Source: an uncultured Bacilli bacterium
Lineage (GTDB): Bacteria; Bacillota_I; Bacilli_A; RF39; UBA660
Length of the DNA stretch: 10,758 nucleotides
Direction of reading: 5' to 3'
Assembly (NCBI GenBank): GCA_944363745.1
Contig: CALVVD010000026.1
Coordinates: 1 to 10,758 of the forward strand
Both the position numbers and the translations under genes were made by a program. The notes under the pieces are model-generated. The model did no database searches. It was not told the DNA's origin and saw only the letters and a list, made by a program, of their open reading frames with translations. Below are positions 1 through 5,751 of this stretch, piece by piece (the first letter of the stretch is position 1; each line of letters starts with the position of its first letter).

Positions 1-1041
1 GATAGATTATTAAAATATATTGAAGAGCATGATGATTTTATAGAGCCAGAATCTCGTAAGAACGAAATGATTAATAATTTCTTAAAACCTGGTTTACAAG
101 ATTTATGTGTTACAAGAACTACTTTTAAGTGGAGTATTCCTGTTACTTTTGCCCCTAAACATGTTATTTATGTATGGATAGATGCTTTAACAAATTATAT
201 TACTTTTATAGGATATGACCCTGATGGAAGTAGTGATTTATTTAAAAAGCTTTGGCCAGCGGACTTGCATTTAATTGGAAAAGACATTTTACGTTTTCAT
301 ACTATTTACTGGCCTATAATATTAATGGCTTTAGATTTACCGCTTCCTAAGAAAATATTTGGTCATCCTTGGTTACTTACAGATAATGATAAGATGAGTA
401 AAAGTAAAGGCAATGTTATATATGCAGATGATTTAGTAGATTTATTTGGAGTAGATGCAGTTAGATATTATTTACTTAAAGAGATTCCTTATGCAAATGA
501 TGGTAACTTGACTTATGAATTACTTATTGATGTAATTAATAGTGATCTTGCTAATACTTTGGGTAATTTAGTACAACGTACTATAAGTATGGCTAATAAG
601 TATTTTGATGGTGTTATTACTAATAAAGAAGCTTATGAAGATTTAGATAGCGAATTTATTAGTAAGATTAATAATTTAAATGATAATATTGATAGGTCAA
701 TGGATAAGTTAGCAGTGTCTGATGCGATAGATTCAATTCTAGAAGTGTTAAGAGCTAGTAACAAGTATATAGATGAAACTACTCCTTGGGTTCTTGCTAA
801 AGATGAAGCTAGTAAAGACAGATTAGAGACTGTTTTATATAATTTACTTGAGTCTATTAGAGTATGTGCTATTAATCTTTCTTTTGCTATACCTTCTACT
901 TCTAAAGAAATATTAAGACAGATTAATAATGAAAAGAAAGAAAATAAATATTTAAAAGATAATAAATATGAAGTAGGAACTCCTAAAGTATTGTTTCAAA
1001 GAATAGATAAAGATAAGTTTTTAAAGGAACATAATTTGTAA
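1..1041 (+). CDS. metG: Methionyl-tRNA synthetase, 3' part (5' end outside window)
   Basis: This is a class I aminoacyl-tRNA synthetase that charges tRNA-Met in the cytoplasm. The reading frame is open from base 1, so the gene begins upstream; the ATG at 67 is internal. Visible motifs are WIDALTNY, the HLIGKDILRFH segment of the catalytic core, and the KMSKS loop at 391-405, followed by the helical anticodon-binding domain with TTPWVLAK, typical of MetRS. The protein stops soon after the anticodon domain (ending LFQRIDKDKFLKEHNL). B. subtilis MetS continues into a C-terminal Trbp111/EMAP-like tRNA-binding domain, and no such domain lies between here and the next gene. The stop is TAA at 1039-1041, followed by a terminator. 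Identification is very secure; the short C-terminus appears natural because no remnant follows. Confidence 0.97.
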   Translation, partial: DRLLKYIEEHDDFIEPESRKNEMINNFLKPGLQDLCVTRTTFKWSIPVTFAPKHVIYVWIDALTNYITFIGYDPDGSSDLFKKLWPADLHLIGKDILRFHTIYWPIILMALDLPLPKKIFGHPWLLTDNDKMSKSKGNVIYADDLVDLFGVDAVRYYLLKEIPYANDGNLTYELLIDVINSDLANTLGNLVQRTISMANKYFDGVITNKEAYEDLDSEFISKINNLNDNIDRSMDKLAVSDAIDSILEVLRASNKYIDETTPWVLAKDEASKDRLETVLYNLLESIRVCAINLSFAIPSTSKEILRQINNEKKENKYLKDNKYEVGTPKVLFQRIDKDKFLKEHNL

Positions 1042-1066
1042 AATATCTTGTAAAGTTATAGAAAAT

Positions 1067-1098
1067 TGAGATTAATTTAATTGTAATCTCATTTTTTT
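1067..1098 (+). terminator. Rho-independent terminator after metG
   Basis: A perfect 8-bp stem, TGAGATTA (1067-1074) with TAATCTCA (1084-1091), encloses a 9-nt loop and is followed at once by seven T. It lies 26 bases past the metG stop. The stem is AT-rich but of normal quality for this genome. Confidence 0.75.
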
Positions 1099-1108
1099 AT
1101 GATATAGT
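1081..1108 (+). promoter_or_regulatory. Probable sigma-A promoter for the small membrane gene and tatD
   Basis: TTGTAA (1081-1086), a 16-bp spacer and TATAGT (1103-1108), with TG at 1100-1101 giving an extended -10 (TATGATATAGT). The -35 overlaps the metG terminator hairpin. The extended -10 matches the promoter type used again further along the window, which raises confidence. Confidence 0.55.
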
Positions 1109-1153
1109 GAAGGAGTGGTAAGGTAGTATTAAGCAGTAAGAAAGGAAAAAGAT

Positions 1154-1336
1154 ATGCCTAAATTATTTGGTGTAGAAATTGATAGTATAATGTTTTACTT
1201 GCTGTATTTAATATTATTTTTCTTTGTTATATTTGAACACAATGTGATTGATATTATTTACTTTTTTACTTTAACTATCTATTTAATTAGACTCTTTTTG
1301 ATAAAGAGAAAGAAGAAAAAGAAACTTGCAAGTTGA
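1154..1336 (+). CDS. Small hypothetical membrane protein (60 aa)
   Basis: I do not recognise this protein. It is a 60-residue ORF with two hydrophobic stretches (about residues 12-26 and 32-50), then a strongly basic tail (KRKKKKK). That pattern suggests a small two-pass or hairpin inner-membrane protein with a cytoplasmic C-terminus by the positive-inside rule. A purine-rich AAAGGA site lies about 8 bases before the ATG at 1154, and a probable promoter with an extended -10 sits just upstream. The stop codon lies inside a candidate hairpin terminator, which supports a real gene end. It sits between metG and tatD, where B. subtilis has no equivalent gene. The hydrophobic AT-rich sequence makes chance coding possible, so confidence is moderate. 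Confidence 0.5.
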   Translation: MPKLFGVEIDSIMFYLLYLILFFFVIFEHNVIDIIYFFTLTIYLIRLFLIKRKKKKKLAS

Positions 1337-1365
1337 GGTGTTATTGCAATGTTTTCTTTTTTTAT
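1321..1365 (+). terminator. Possible terminator overlapping the end of the small membrane gene
   Basis: GAAAC-TTGCAA (1321-1331) can pair with TTGCAA-T-GTTTTC (1344-1356) with one bulge, followed by a run of T. The TGA stop of the small gene lies in the loop. If it works, tatD would depend on read-through. Confidence 0.4.
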
Positions 1366-1390
1366 TTATAATTTTTTTAGGAGGTAGTTT

Positions 1391-2143
1391 ATGTTTATTG
1401 ATACACATTGTCATTTAAGTAAAGAAGATTATGATGATATAGATAGAGTTGTAGAAGAAGATAAGAAGGCTAAGGTTGATAAGATAGTAGTATCAGGATG
1501 TAGTAAAGAGACAATAGAAGAAACATTATTATTAAAAGATAAATATGATATAGTTTATGTTACTATTGGTTATCATCCAGAATATGCAAATAGTATTACT
1601 TTAAAAGATTTAGATTACTTAAAGAATTTATTAAGTGAGAAAAAAATAGTTGGTATTGGGGAGATTGGTCTAGATTATCATTATGGTAAAGATAATATCG
1701 ATAAACAAAAGTGGTTATTTGAGAAACAATTAGAGATGGCTGAGCATTTTAATCTACCTGTTGTGATACATTCTAGAGATGCTACTAAAGATACTATAGA
1801 TATTTTAAGAAAATATAAAGTAAAGGGAATAATTCATTGTTTTAGTGGTAGTCTAGAAACTGCTAATATTTATATTAAAATGGGATTTTTATTAGGAATA
1901 GGTGGTGTTTTAACTTTTAAAAATTCTAAATTAAAAGATGTAGTAAAAGAAATCTCACTTGATTCTATTGTTCTTGAGACAGATAGTCCTTATCTTACAC
2001 CAGTACCATTTAGGGGTAAGCAAAATTCTTCTAAGTATTTATATTATATAGCAGAGTTTATTGCTAATATAAAAAATATAGATATAAAGGAAGTGTCAGA
2101 AATTACCAGTAAAAATGCATGTGATTTATTTGACTTTAAATAG
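1391..2143 (+). CDS. tatD: TatD family metal-dependent deoxyribonuclease
   Basis: This is a TIM-barrel metal-dependent hydrolase of the TatD family (YabD in B. subtilis), a cytoplasmic DNase linked to DNA repair and quality control. At 250 aa it is the usual length. All expected metal ligands are visible: H6 and H8 in DTHCH, E91 in GEIGLDY, H127 in HSRDA, H149 in HCFSG and D198 in ETDSPYLTP. The PVPFRGKQN stretch matches the family's conserved C-terminal part. The start is fixed by an AGGAGG site at 1379-1384, six bases before the ATG. The order metG-tatD is conserved across many Bacillota. Its last codons contain the -35 element of the next gene's promoter. Identification is secure; the precise physiological substrate is not established by sequence. 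Confidence 0.97.
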   Translation: MFIDTHCHLSKEDYDDIDRVVEEDKKAKVDKIVVSGCSKETIEETLLLKDKYDIVYVTIGYHPEYANSITLKDLDYLKNLLSEKKIVGIGEIGLDYHYGKDNIDKQKWLFEKQLEMAEHFNLPVVIHSRDATKDTIDILRKYKVKGIIHCFSGSLETANIYIKMGFLLGIGGVLTFKNSKLKDVVKEISLDSIVLETDSPYLTPVPFRGKQNSSKYLYYIAEFIANIKNIDIKEVSEITSKNACDLFDFK

Positions 2144-2158
2144 AGATAATGCTACTAT
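2129..2158 (+). promoter_or_regulatory. Probable promoter for the 3D-domain gene
   Basis: TTGACT (2129-2134), an 18-bp spacer and TACTAT (2153-2158), with TG at 2150-2151 as an extended -10. The -35 lies inside the end of tatD. Transcription would start near 2165, leaving a leader of about 24 bases. Confidence 0.55.
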
Positions 2159-2188
2159 TACATTAATAGAAAATGAGGTAGGTAGACT

Positions 2189-2773
2189 GTGGGTGCTAGA
2201 TTTTTAAAGTATTTTATGTTTATTATTTTAATTTTTTCTTTGGGGTTTATTATTTTATCTGGTAATTCAAAAAAAGTAATAACAACTTCTAATATTAACA
2301 GTGTAAAGAGTTTACAAGCTGTTCATATTGTTAATAAGTATAATTCTATTAAAGAAGCAGAGAAAAAGGTTGAAACTCCTTTTTTCGAAAGCTTTTATGA
2401 TGCTATTAGTGTAGCTAGTAGTAGTCCTGTAGCTTTTAATGGAAAACTTACAGCATATGGTCCTGATTGCCCAGGTTGCTCTGGTAATAGTGCTTGTCCT
2501 CCTCGTCAAAATTTTAAGAATGGTAATATTTATTTTGAAGATCAGGTCTATGGTACTGTTAGAGTTGTTGCTGCAGATAGGTCTATTCCATGTGGTAGTA
2601 TTGTTAGAATTAGTGGAATTAGTATATATAGTGAACCTGTTCTTGCTATTGTTATGGATAGAGGTGGTGCAGTTACAGGAAATCATATGGATTTGCTTTT
2701 TACGAGTCAATCTAATCTAGAGGGCTTTACAACTAGCAATGTAAAATTTGAAATTATTAGATATGGATGGTAA
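2189..2773 (+). CDS. Membrane-anchored 3D-domain protein (short YabE-position homologue)
   Basis: This is a cell-wall protein with an N-terminal membrane anchor or signal (about residues 6-24), a short linker, and a C-terminal 3D domain (about 85-194). The family is named for three aspartates, seen here as D130 (VAADRS), D157 (VMDRG) and D168 (NHMDLL). It is related to the catalytic fold of Rpf/MltA-type muralytic enzymes. A PDCPGCSG motif with Cys 94, 97 and 103, plus Cys135, matches the cysteine-bearing version of the domain. It occupies the yabE position next to tatD, but the DUF348 and G5 domains of YabE are missing; at 194 aa it is roughly half that size. The start is GTG at 2189, with GAGG at 2175-2178. 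Likely role: peptidoglycan cleavage or remodelling outside the membrane (inferred from the family). Confidence 0.88.
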   Translation: MGARFLKYFMFIILIFSLGFIILSGNSKKVITTSNINSVKSLQAVHIVNKYNSIKEAEKKVETPFFESFYDAISVASSSPVAFNGKLTAYGPDCPGCSGNSACPPRQNFKNGNIYFEDQVYGTVRVVAADRSIPCGSIVRISGISIYSEPVLAIVMDRGGAVTGNHMDLLFTSQSNLEGFTTSNVKFEIIRYGW

Positions 2774-2775
2774 TG

Positions 2776-2809
2776 AAGTGTCTAATCTCTGACACTTTTT
2801 TCTTTTTTT
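2776..2809 (+). terminator. Terminator after the 3D gene (copy 1 of a repeated terminator)
   Basis: AAGTGTC (2776-2782) pairs with GACACTT (2791-2797) around the loop TAATCTCT, followed by TTTTTTCTTTTTTT. The same stem and loop recur after the first two TasA-like genes. Confidence 0.85.
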
Positions 2810-2819
2810 AGAAAAAATA

Positions 2820-2849
2820 TTGCTTTTAGATTCATAACTATGCTATAGT
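2820..2849 (+). promoter_or_regulatory. Promoter of TasA-like gene 1
   Basis: TTGCTT (2820-2825), an 18-bp spacer and TATAGT (2844-2849), preceded by TATGC to make a near-perfect extended -10. Predicted start near 2856 leaves a leader of about 20 bases carrying AGAAGGAGGT (2858-2867). Confidence 0.75.
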
Positions 2850-2876
2850 TATATTGTAGAAGGAGGTTAGACAAAA

Positions 2877-3488
2877 ATGAAAGATAATAATAACAATTCA
2901 AAACAAGTGTTATTATCAGTGTTAGGTGTAGCAATTTTAGTTGTAGCAGTAGTAGGAGTATCATTTGCTGCTTTTACTTATAGTAAAACAGGAGAAAAAC
3001 TTAATACTATTACAACTGGTACTATTACAATGAGTTATAGTGAAACAACTAATGGTATTAATTTAACTAATGCTCTTCCAATGACTGATGTTGTTGGTAA
3101 GGCTTTGGATGAAGAAAATCAATATTTTGATTTTACTGTTAGTGCTACTATAAGTGGTAATACTACAATTAATTATGCAGTTACTGCAACAAAAGAAAGT
3201 GATAGCACAATTCCTGATACTGGAGTTAAAGTTTATTTAACTGATATGGATGGAACTGCTGATACACAAATTATAGCACCAACTTTAGTTTCTGGTTTAC
3301 CTAAAACTTCAAGTGACCAATCAGGAGCTCCAGATGATCAATATAAGTTGACATCTAATACATTCAATGCTTCTAGTTCACATGCTTATCGTTTAAGAAT
3401 GTGGGTTGATGAGAACTATGCTGCACCATCAACTACTCAAACTTATAAGTTAAGAGTAAATGTTTATGGTCAAGCAGCTGCTCAATAG
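2877..3488 (+). CDS. TasA/camelysin-like secreted subunit, paralogue 1
   Basis: This 203-aa exported protein is likely a structural subunit of an extracellular fibre or coat. Residues 11-33 form a long hydrophobic signal ending GVSFAAF, followed by NTITTGTITMSYSE and INLTNALP. The spacing (AAF, short polar stretch, xxTGTI, then N-L and P) matches SipW-dependent proteins such as TasA, where cleavage falls just before AF. The mature part is rich in Thr, Ser and Val, looks all-beta and has no cysteine. It carries the locus signature YRLRMWV (171-177) and ends KLRVNVYG. Its own promoter precedes it and a hairpin terminator follows, so it is probably monocistronic. The membership in the TasA-like class is inferred from pattern and from the adjacent SipW-type peptidase, not from a search. 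Camelysin (M73) is the closest alternative family name; protease activity is not indicated. Confidence 0.8.
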   Translation: MKDNNNNSKQVLLSVLGVAILVVAVVGVSFAAFTYSKTGEKLNTITTGTITMSYSETTNGINLTNALPMTDVVGKALDEENQYFDFTVSATISGNTTINYAVTATKESDSTIPDTGVKVYLTDMDGTADTQIIAPTLVSGLPKTSSDQSGAPDDQYKLTSNTFNASSSHAYRLRMWVDENYAAPSTTQTYKLRVNVYGQAAAQ

Positions 3489-3506
3489 AAGTTGCATGTA
3501 TTTTAT

Positions 3507-3542
3507 AAAAGTGTCTAATCTCTGACACTTTTTTCTTTTTTT
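3507..3542 (+). terminator. Terminator after TasA-like gene 1 (copy 2)
   Basis: AAAAGTGTC (3507-3515) pairs with GACACTTTT (3524-3532) around the identical loop TAATCTCT, then TTCTTTTTTT. This is the same element as at 2776, here with a 9-bp stem. Confidence 0.85.
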
Positions 3543-3654
3543 AGAAAAGTAATTGCTATTTCAGTTAGTTTTATGCTATAGTTATATTGTAGAAGGAGGT
3601 TAGACAAAAATGAAAGATAATAATAACAATTCAAAACAAGTGTTATTATCAGTG
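3509..3654 (+). repeat. Direct repeat, copy 2: terminator + promoter + start of signal peptide
   Basis: Second copy of the unit at 2776-2921, offset 733 bases, with the identical blocks at 3509-3548 and 3572-3654. A third, more diverged relative spans about 4251-4380. Confidence 0.9.
3553..3582 (+). promoter_or_regulatory. Promoter of TasA-like gene 2
   Basis: TTGCTA (3553-3558), an 18-bp spacer and TATAGT (3577-3582) with the extended -10 TATGC. The leader and Shine-Dalgarno are identical to those of gene 1; only the region around the -35 and spacer differs. Confidence 0.75.
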
Positions 3655-4233
3655 CTTGGTGTAGCAATATTAGTTGTAGCTGTAGTGGGAGTATCATTTG
3701 CAGCATTTAGTTATAGCAAAACAGGAGAAAAAGTTAATACAATCACAACAGGTACTATTTCTATGAATTATACTGAAGGTGAAAATGCTATTAACTTAAC
3801 AAATGCTCTTCCAATGACTGATGATGTTGGTAAAGCATTATCTGATGAAAATCAATATTTTGATTTTACAGTAAGCGCTAATATTACTGGTACAACTACA
3901 ATTAATTATGCAATAACTGCTACAAAAGTAGATCCAGATAGTACTATTCCAGAAGCTGGTGTTAAAGTATATTTAACTGATATGGATGCAGATGCTGATA
4001 CTCCTATTTCTGGGTATGAAACACCAAAGAAAGTTAGTGAATTAACAAAAACTTCAAGTGATGTTTCAGGTGCTCCAGATGGTGATTATAAGCTTACAAG
4101 TGGAACATTTAATGCAACAACTACACACAAGTATCGCTTAAGAATGTGGGTAGCAGATGATTATCAAGTTACTGGTACTTCACAAGCATTTAAATTAAAA
4201 GTAAATGTTTATGGTACTGCTGCTGCTCAATAG
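3610..4233 (+). CDS. TasA-like secreted subunit, paralogue 2
   Basis: 207 aa and the closest relative of paralogue 1. The first 15 codons are identical at the DNA level and the remaining signal region differs mainly by synonymous changes. The mature part has diverged more, most clearly around residues 105-140, where it carries extra residues (DADADTPISGYETPKK). It keeps NTITTGTISMNYTE, INLTNALPMTD, NQYFDFTVSA, TTINYAITAT, KVYLTDMD, GAPDGDYKLT, YRLRMWV and the C-terminal VNVYG. There is no cysteine. It has its own promoter, a short leader with AGAAGGAGGT and a terminator. The strong conservation of promoter and signal against a freer mature face suggests a recent duplicate exported by the same route but presenting a different surface. 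Function as a fibre subunit is inferred. Confidence 0.8.
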   Translation: MKDNNNNSKQVLLSVLGVAILVVAVVGVSFAAFSYSKTGEKVNTITTGTISMNYTEGENAINLTNALPMTDDVGKALSDENQYFDFTVSANITGTTTINYAITATKVDPDSTIPEAGVKVYLTDMDADADTPISGYETPKKVSELTKTSSDVSGAPDGDYKLTSGTFNATTTHKYRLRMWVADDYQVTGTSQAFKLKVNVYGTAAAQ

Positions 4234-4247
4234 AAGTAGTTAGTATT

Positions 4248-4284
4248 AAAAAGTGTCTAATCTCTGACACTTTTTTCTTTTTTT
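4248..4284 (+). terminator. Terminator after TasA-like gene 2 (copy 3)
   Basis: AAAAAGTGTC (4248-4257) pairs with GACACTTTTT (4266-4275) around the loop TAATCTCT, then TCTTTTTTT. Third copy of the same stem and loop. Confidence 0.85.
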
Positions 4285-4289
4285 AAATA

Positions 4290-4319
4290 TTGCCAGGAAT
4301 ATTATATTTGTGTTATATT
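4290..4319 (+). promoter_or_regulatory. Promoter of TasA-like gene 3
   Basis: TTGCCA (4290-4295), an 18-bp spacer and TATATT (4314-4319) with TG at 4311-4312. It keeps the layout of promoters 1 and 2 but differs in sequence. The Shine-Dalgarno AGAAGGAGGT (4328-4337) is unchanged. Confidence 0.7.
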
Positions 4320-4345
4320 AATATTATAGAAGGAGGTTAAACAAA

Positions 4346-4960
4346 GTGGAAAAAAATAATTCTAAACAAATATTATTGTCTGTACTTTGTATAACTATTT
4401 TAGTTATAGTTGTGATTGGAGTATCATTTGCAGCGTTTAATTATAGTAGGACAGGAGAAAAATTAAATACTATTACAACTGGTACTATTACAATGAGTTA
4501 TAGTGAAGATACTAATGGTATTAATTTAGTAGATGCTTTGCCAATAAGTGATGAGCAAGGGAAGTCTTTAACAGGTACTAATAATGTTTTTGATTTTACA
4601 GTTTCTGCGACTATTCAAGGATCTGGAAATACGACTATTAATTATGCAATTACAGCCACTCGTGAATCTGATAGTACATTAGATGATTCTACTATTAAAG
4701 TGTATTTAACTAACACAGATAGTAATACCGATACTCAAATATTAGCACCAACTAAAGTTTCTGATTTAACTGTTACAGGTAGTTCAGAAATTTCTTCTGC
4801 ACCTAGTGGACAGTATAAACTTACAGAAGGTACTTTTACTACTTCAGCAAGTCATAAATATCGTTTAAGAATGTGGGTAGCTGATGATTTTTCTGATTTA
4901 GATGCTTCTGGAAGTTATAAATTAAGAGTAAATGTATATGGTGCTGCTCCTGCACAATAG
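4346..4960 (+). CDS. TasA-like secreted subunit, paralogue 3
   Basis: 204 aa, starting at GTG (4346), at the position aligned with the ATG of paralogues 1 and 2 behind the same Shine-Dalgarno. The N-terminus is shorter (MEKNNSKQ), then the hydrophobic signal (about 9-31) ending GVSFAAF. It keeps NTITTGTITMSYSE, INLVDALP, FDFTVSAT, TTINYAITAT, QILAPTKVSDL, APSGQYKLT, HKYRLRMWVADD and KLRVNVYG. Only one cysteine is present, in the signal region (LLSVLC), placed before the hydrophobic core and so not a credible lipobox. An own promoter and terminator mark it as a separate transcription unit. Sequence is clearly farther from 1 and 2 than they are from each other. Role as a fibre or coat subunit is inferred from the locus. 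Confidence 0.8.
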   Translation: MEKNNSKQILLSVLCITILVIVVIGVSFAAFNYSRTGEKLNTITTGTITMSYSEDTNGINLVDALPISDEQGKSLTGTNNVFDFTVSATIQGSGNTTINYAITATRESDSTLDDSTIKVYLTNTDSNTDTQILAPTKVSDLTVTGSSEISSAPSGQYKLTEGTFTTSASHKYRLRMWVADDFSDLDASGSYKLRVNVYGAAPAQ

Positions 4961-4974
4961 AATTGTATTTTTGT

Positions 4975-5004
4975 AAGTGTCATTTTACTGACACTTTTCT
5001 TTTT
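4975..5004 (+). terminator. Terminator after TasA-like gene 3
   Basis: AAGTGTCA (4975-4982) pairs with TGACACTT (4989-4996) around the loop TTTTAC, then TTCTTTTT. The stem matches the earlier terminators but the loop has changed. Confidence 0.82.
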
Positions 5005-5013
5005 GATAAATTC

Positions 5014-5042
5014 TTGATAAACTTTTCCAGCTGTGATATATT
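5014..5042 (+). promoter_or_regulatory. Promoter of TasA-like gene 4
   Basis: TTGATA (5014-5019), a 17-bp spacer and TATATT (5037-5042) with TG at 5034-5035. The GTG at 5033 lies inside this extended -10, so it cannot be the translation start. Confidence 0.72.
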
Positions 5043-5065
5043 TTTATCATAGAGGAGGGAATAAA

Positions 5066-5671
5066 GTGGATAGTAAGAAGAATAGTTCTAGGTCTTTGTG
5101 GCTTATTATACTTTGTATTTTTATTTTAATTATTGCAGTTATAGGAATATCTTTTGCCGCAGTATTTTATAGTAAATCAGGTGAAAAGGTAAATAGAATT
5201 TCAACAGGTACAATGACAATGAGTTATAGCGAAAATACTAATGGTATAAATTTGACAGATGCTTATCCTACAAATGATGAAATTGGTAAAGCTTTAAATG
5301 AAGAAAATCAGTATTTTGATTTTACAGTTTCTGCATCTATGGGTGGTAATGTTGTTATTAATTATATTATTACCGCTATTAAAGAGGTGGATAGTACGCT
5401 TCCAGATAATGCAGTTAAAGTTTATTTGACAGATATTGGTAATGGTGATAGTCAAATATTAGCTCCTACTAAGATTTCTGATTTGTCTGTTACTAATGGC
5501 AATCAAATTGGAGCACCTGATGGTCAATATGTTTTAACAACTGGAAACTTTAATACAACTAGTTCTCGTAATTATCGTTTAAGAATGTGGGTAGCTAGTG
5601 ATTATGTTTTATCAAATGATGTTCAGACTTATAAATTAAGAGTAAATGTTTATGGTTCTGTTGCTGTATAA
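5066..5671 (+). CDS. TasA-like secreted subunit, paralogue 4
   Basis: 201 aa from the GTG at 5066, seven bases after AGGAGG (5053-5058) and aligned with the GTG of paralogue 3. A longer reading from GTG 5033 would start inside the promoter and is rejected. The N-terminus DSKKNSSRS is followed by a very hydrophobic signal (about 11-32) ending GISFAA. It keeps STGTMTMSYSE, INLTDAYP, NQYFDFTVSA, INYIITA, KVYLTDIG, QILAPTKISDL, GAPDGQYVLT, NYRLRMWVASD and KLRVNVYG. The signal lacks the AAF of the others (AAVFYSK), a small change at the likely cleavage site. The terminator overlaps the stop codon. Probably another exported structural subunit. Confidence 0.8.
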   Translation: MDSKKNSSRSLWLIILCIFILIIAVIGISFAAVFYSKSGEKVNRISTGTMTMSYSENTNGINLTDAYPTNDEIGKALNEENQYFDFTVSASMGGNVVINYIITAIKEVDSTLPDNAVKVYLTDIGNGDSQILAPTKISDLSVTNGNQIGAPDGQYVLTTGNFNTTSSRNYRLRMWVASDYVLSNDVQTYKLRVNVYGSVAV

Positions 5672-5698
5672 AGTGTATATTCTTACACTTTTTTCTTT
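5670..5698 (+). terminator. Terminator overlapping the stop of TasA-like gene 4
   Basis: AAAGTGTA (5670-5677) pairs with TACACTTT (5684-5691) around a 6-nt loop, followed by TTTCTTT. The TAA stop at 5669-5671 forms part of the stem base. Confidence 0.75.
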
Positions 5699-5724
5699 AC
5701 CTAAAAAAATTCCTGTGATACAAT
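5696..5724 (+). promoter_or_regulatory. Promoter of TasA-like gene 5 / peptidase operon
   Basis: TTTACC (5696-5701), a 17-bp spacer and TACAAT (5719-5724) with TG at 5716-5717. The -35 is weak but the extended -10 is good. GAGGGAG (5738-5744) follows as the ribosome binding site. Confidence 0.6.
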
Positions 5725-5751
5725 TAATTTATGATATGAGGGAGTGTTATT

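Larger units (their letters stand above)
2776..2921 (+). repeat. Direct repeat, copy 1: terminator + promoter + start of signal peptide
   Basis: It aligns without gaps with 3509-3654 at a constant offset of 733 bases. Two blocks are identical by eye: 2776-2815 (40 bp, terminator) and 2839-2921 (83 bp, extended -10, leader, Shine-Dalgarno and first 15 codons). The 23 bp between them, around the -35, have diverged. This marks a tandem duplication unit that includes the preceding terminator. Confidence 0.9.

Noticed and set aside
2312..2710. Reverse-strand 132-aa ORF and other minus-strand ORFs at 2782-2964 and 3515-3706
   Set aside because: They are antisense shadows of real forward genes, with low-complexity sequence and no binding site; the latter two cover the duplicated promoter/signal region.
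2834..2852. Inverted repeat ATAACTAT-GCT-ATAGTTAT over the -10 of gene 1, a possible operator
   Set aside because: The left arm is not kept in promoter 2, which is otherwise identical in this region, so a regulator site is not supported.
2776..4284. Regularly recurring GTGTC/GACAC hairpins as a CRISPR or mobile repeat
   Set aside because: They are about 730 bp apart, each follows a stop codon and precedes a T run, so they are terminators within duplicated gene units.
4380..4400. Lipobox cysteine in the signal of TasA-like paralogue 3 (LSVLC)
   Set aside because: The cysteine precedes the hydrophobic core instead of following it and is not present in the paralogues.
5033..5065. Eleven-codon N-terminal extension of TasA-like paralogue 4 from GTG 5033
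   Set aside because: The GTG is part of the extended -10 promoter and has no ribosome binding site; GTG 5066 has AGGAGG at good spacing and aligns with the paralogues.
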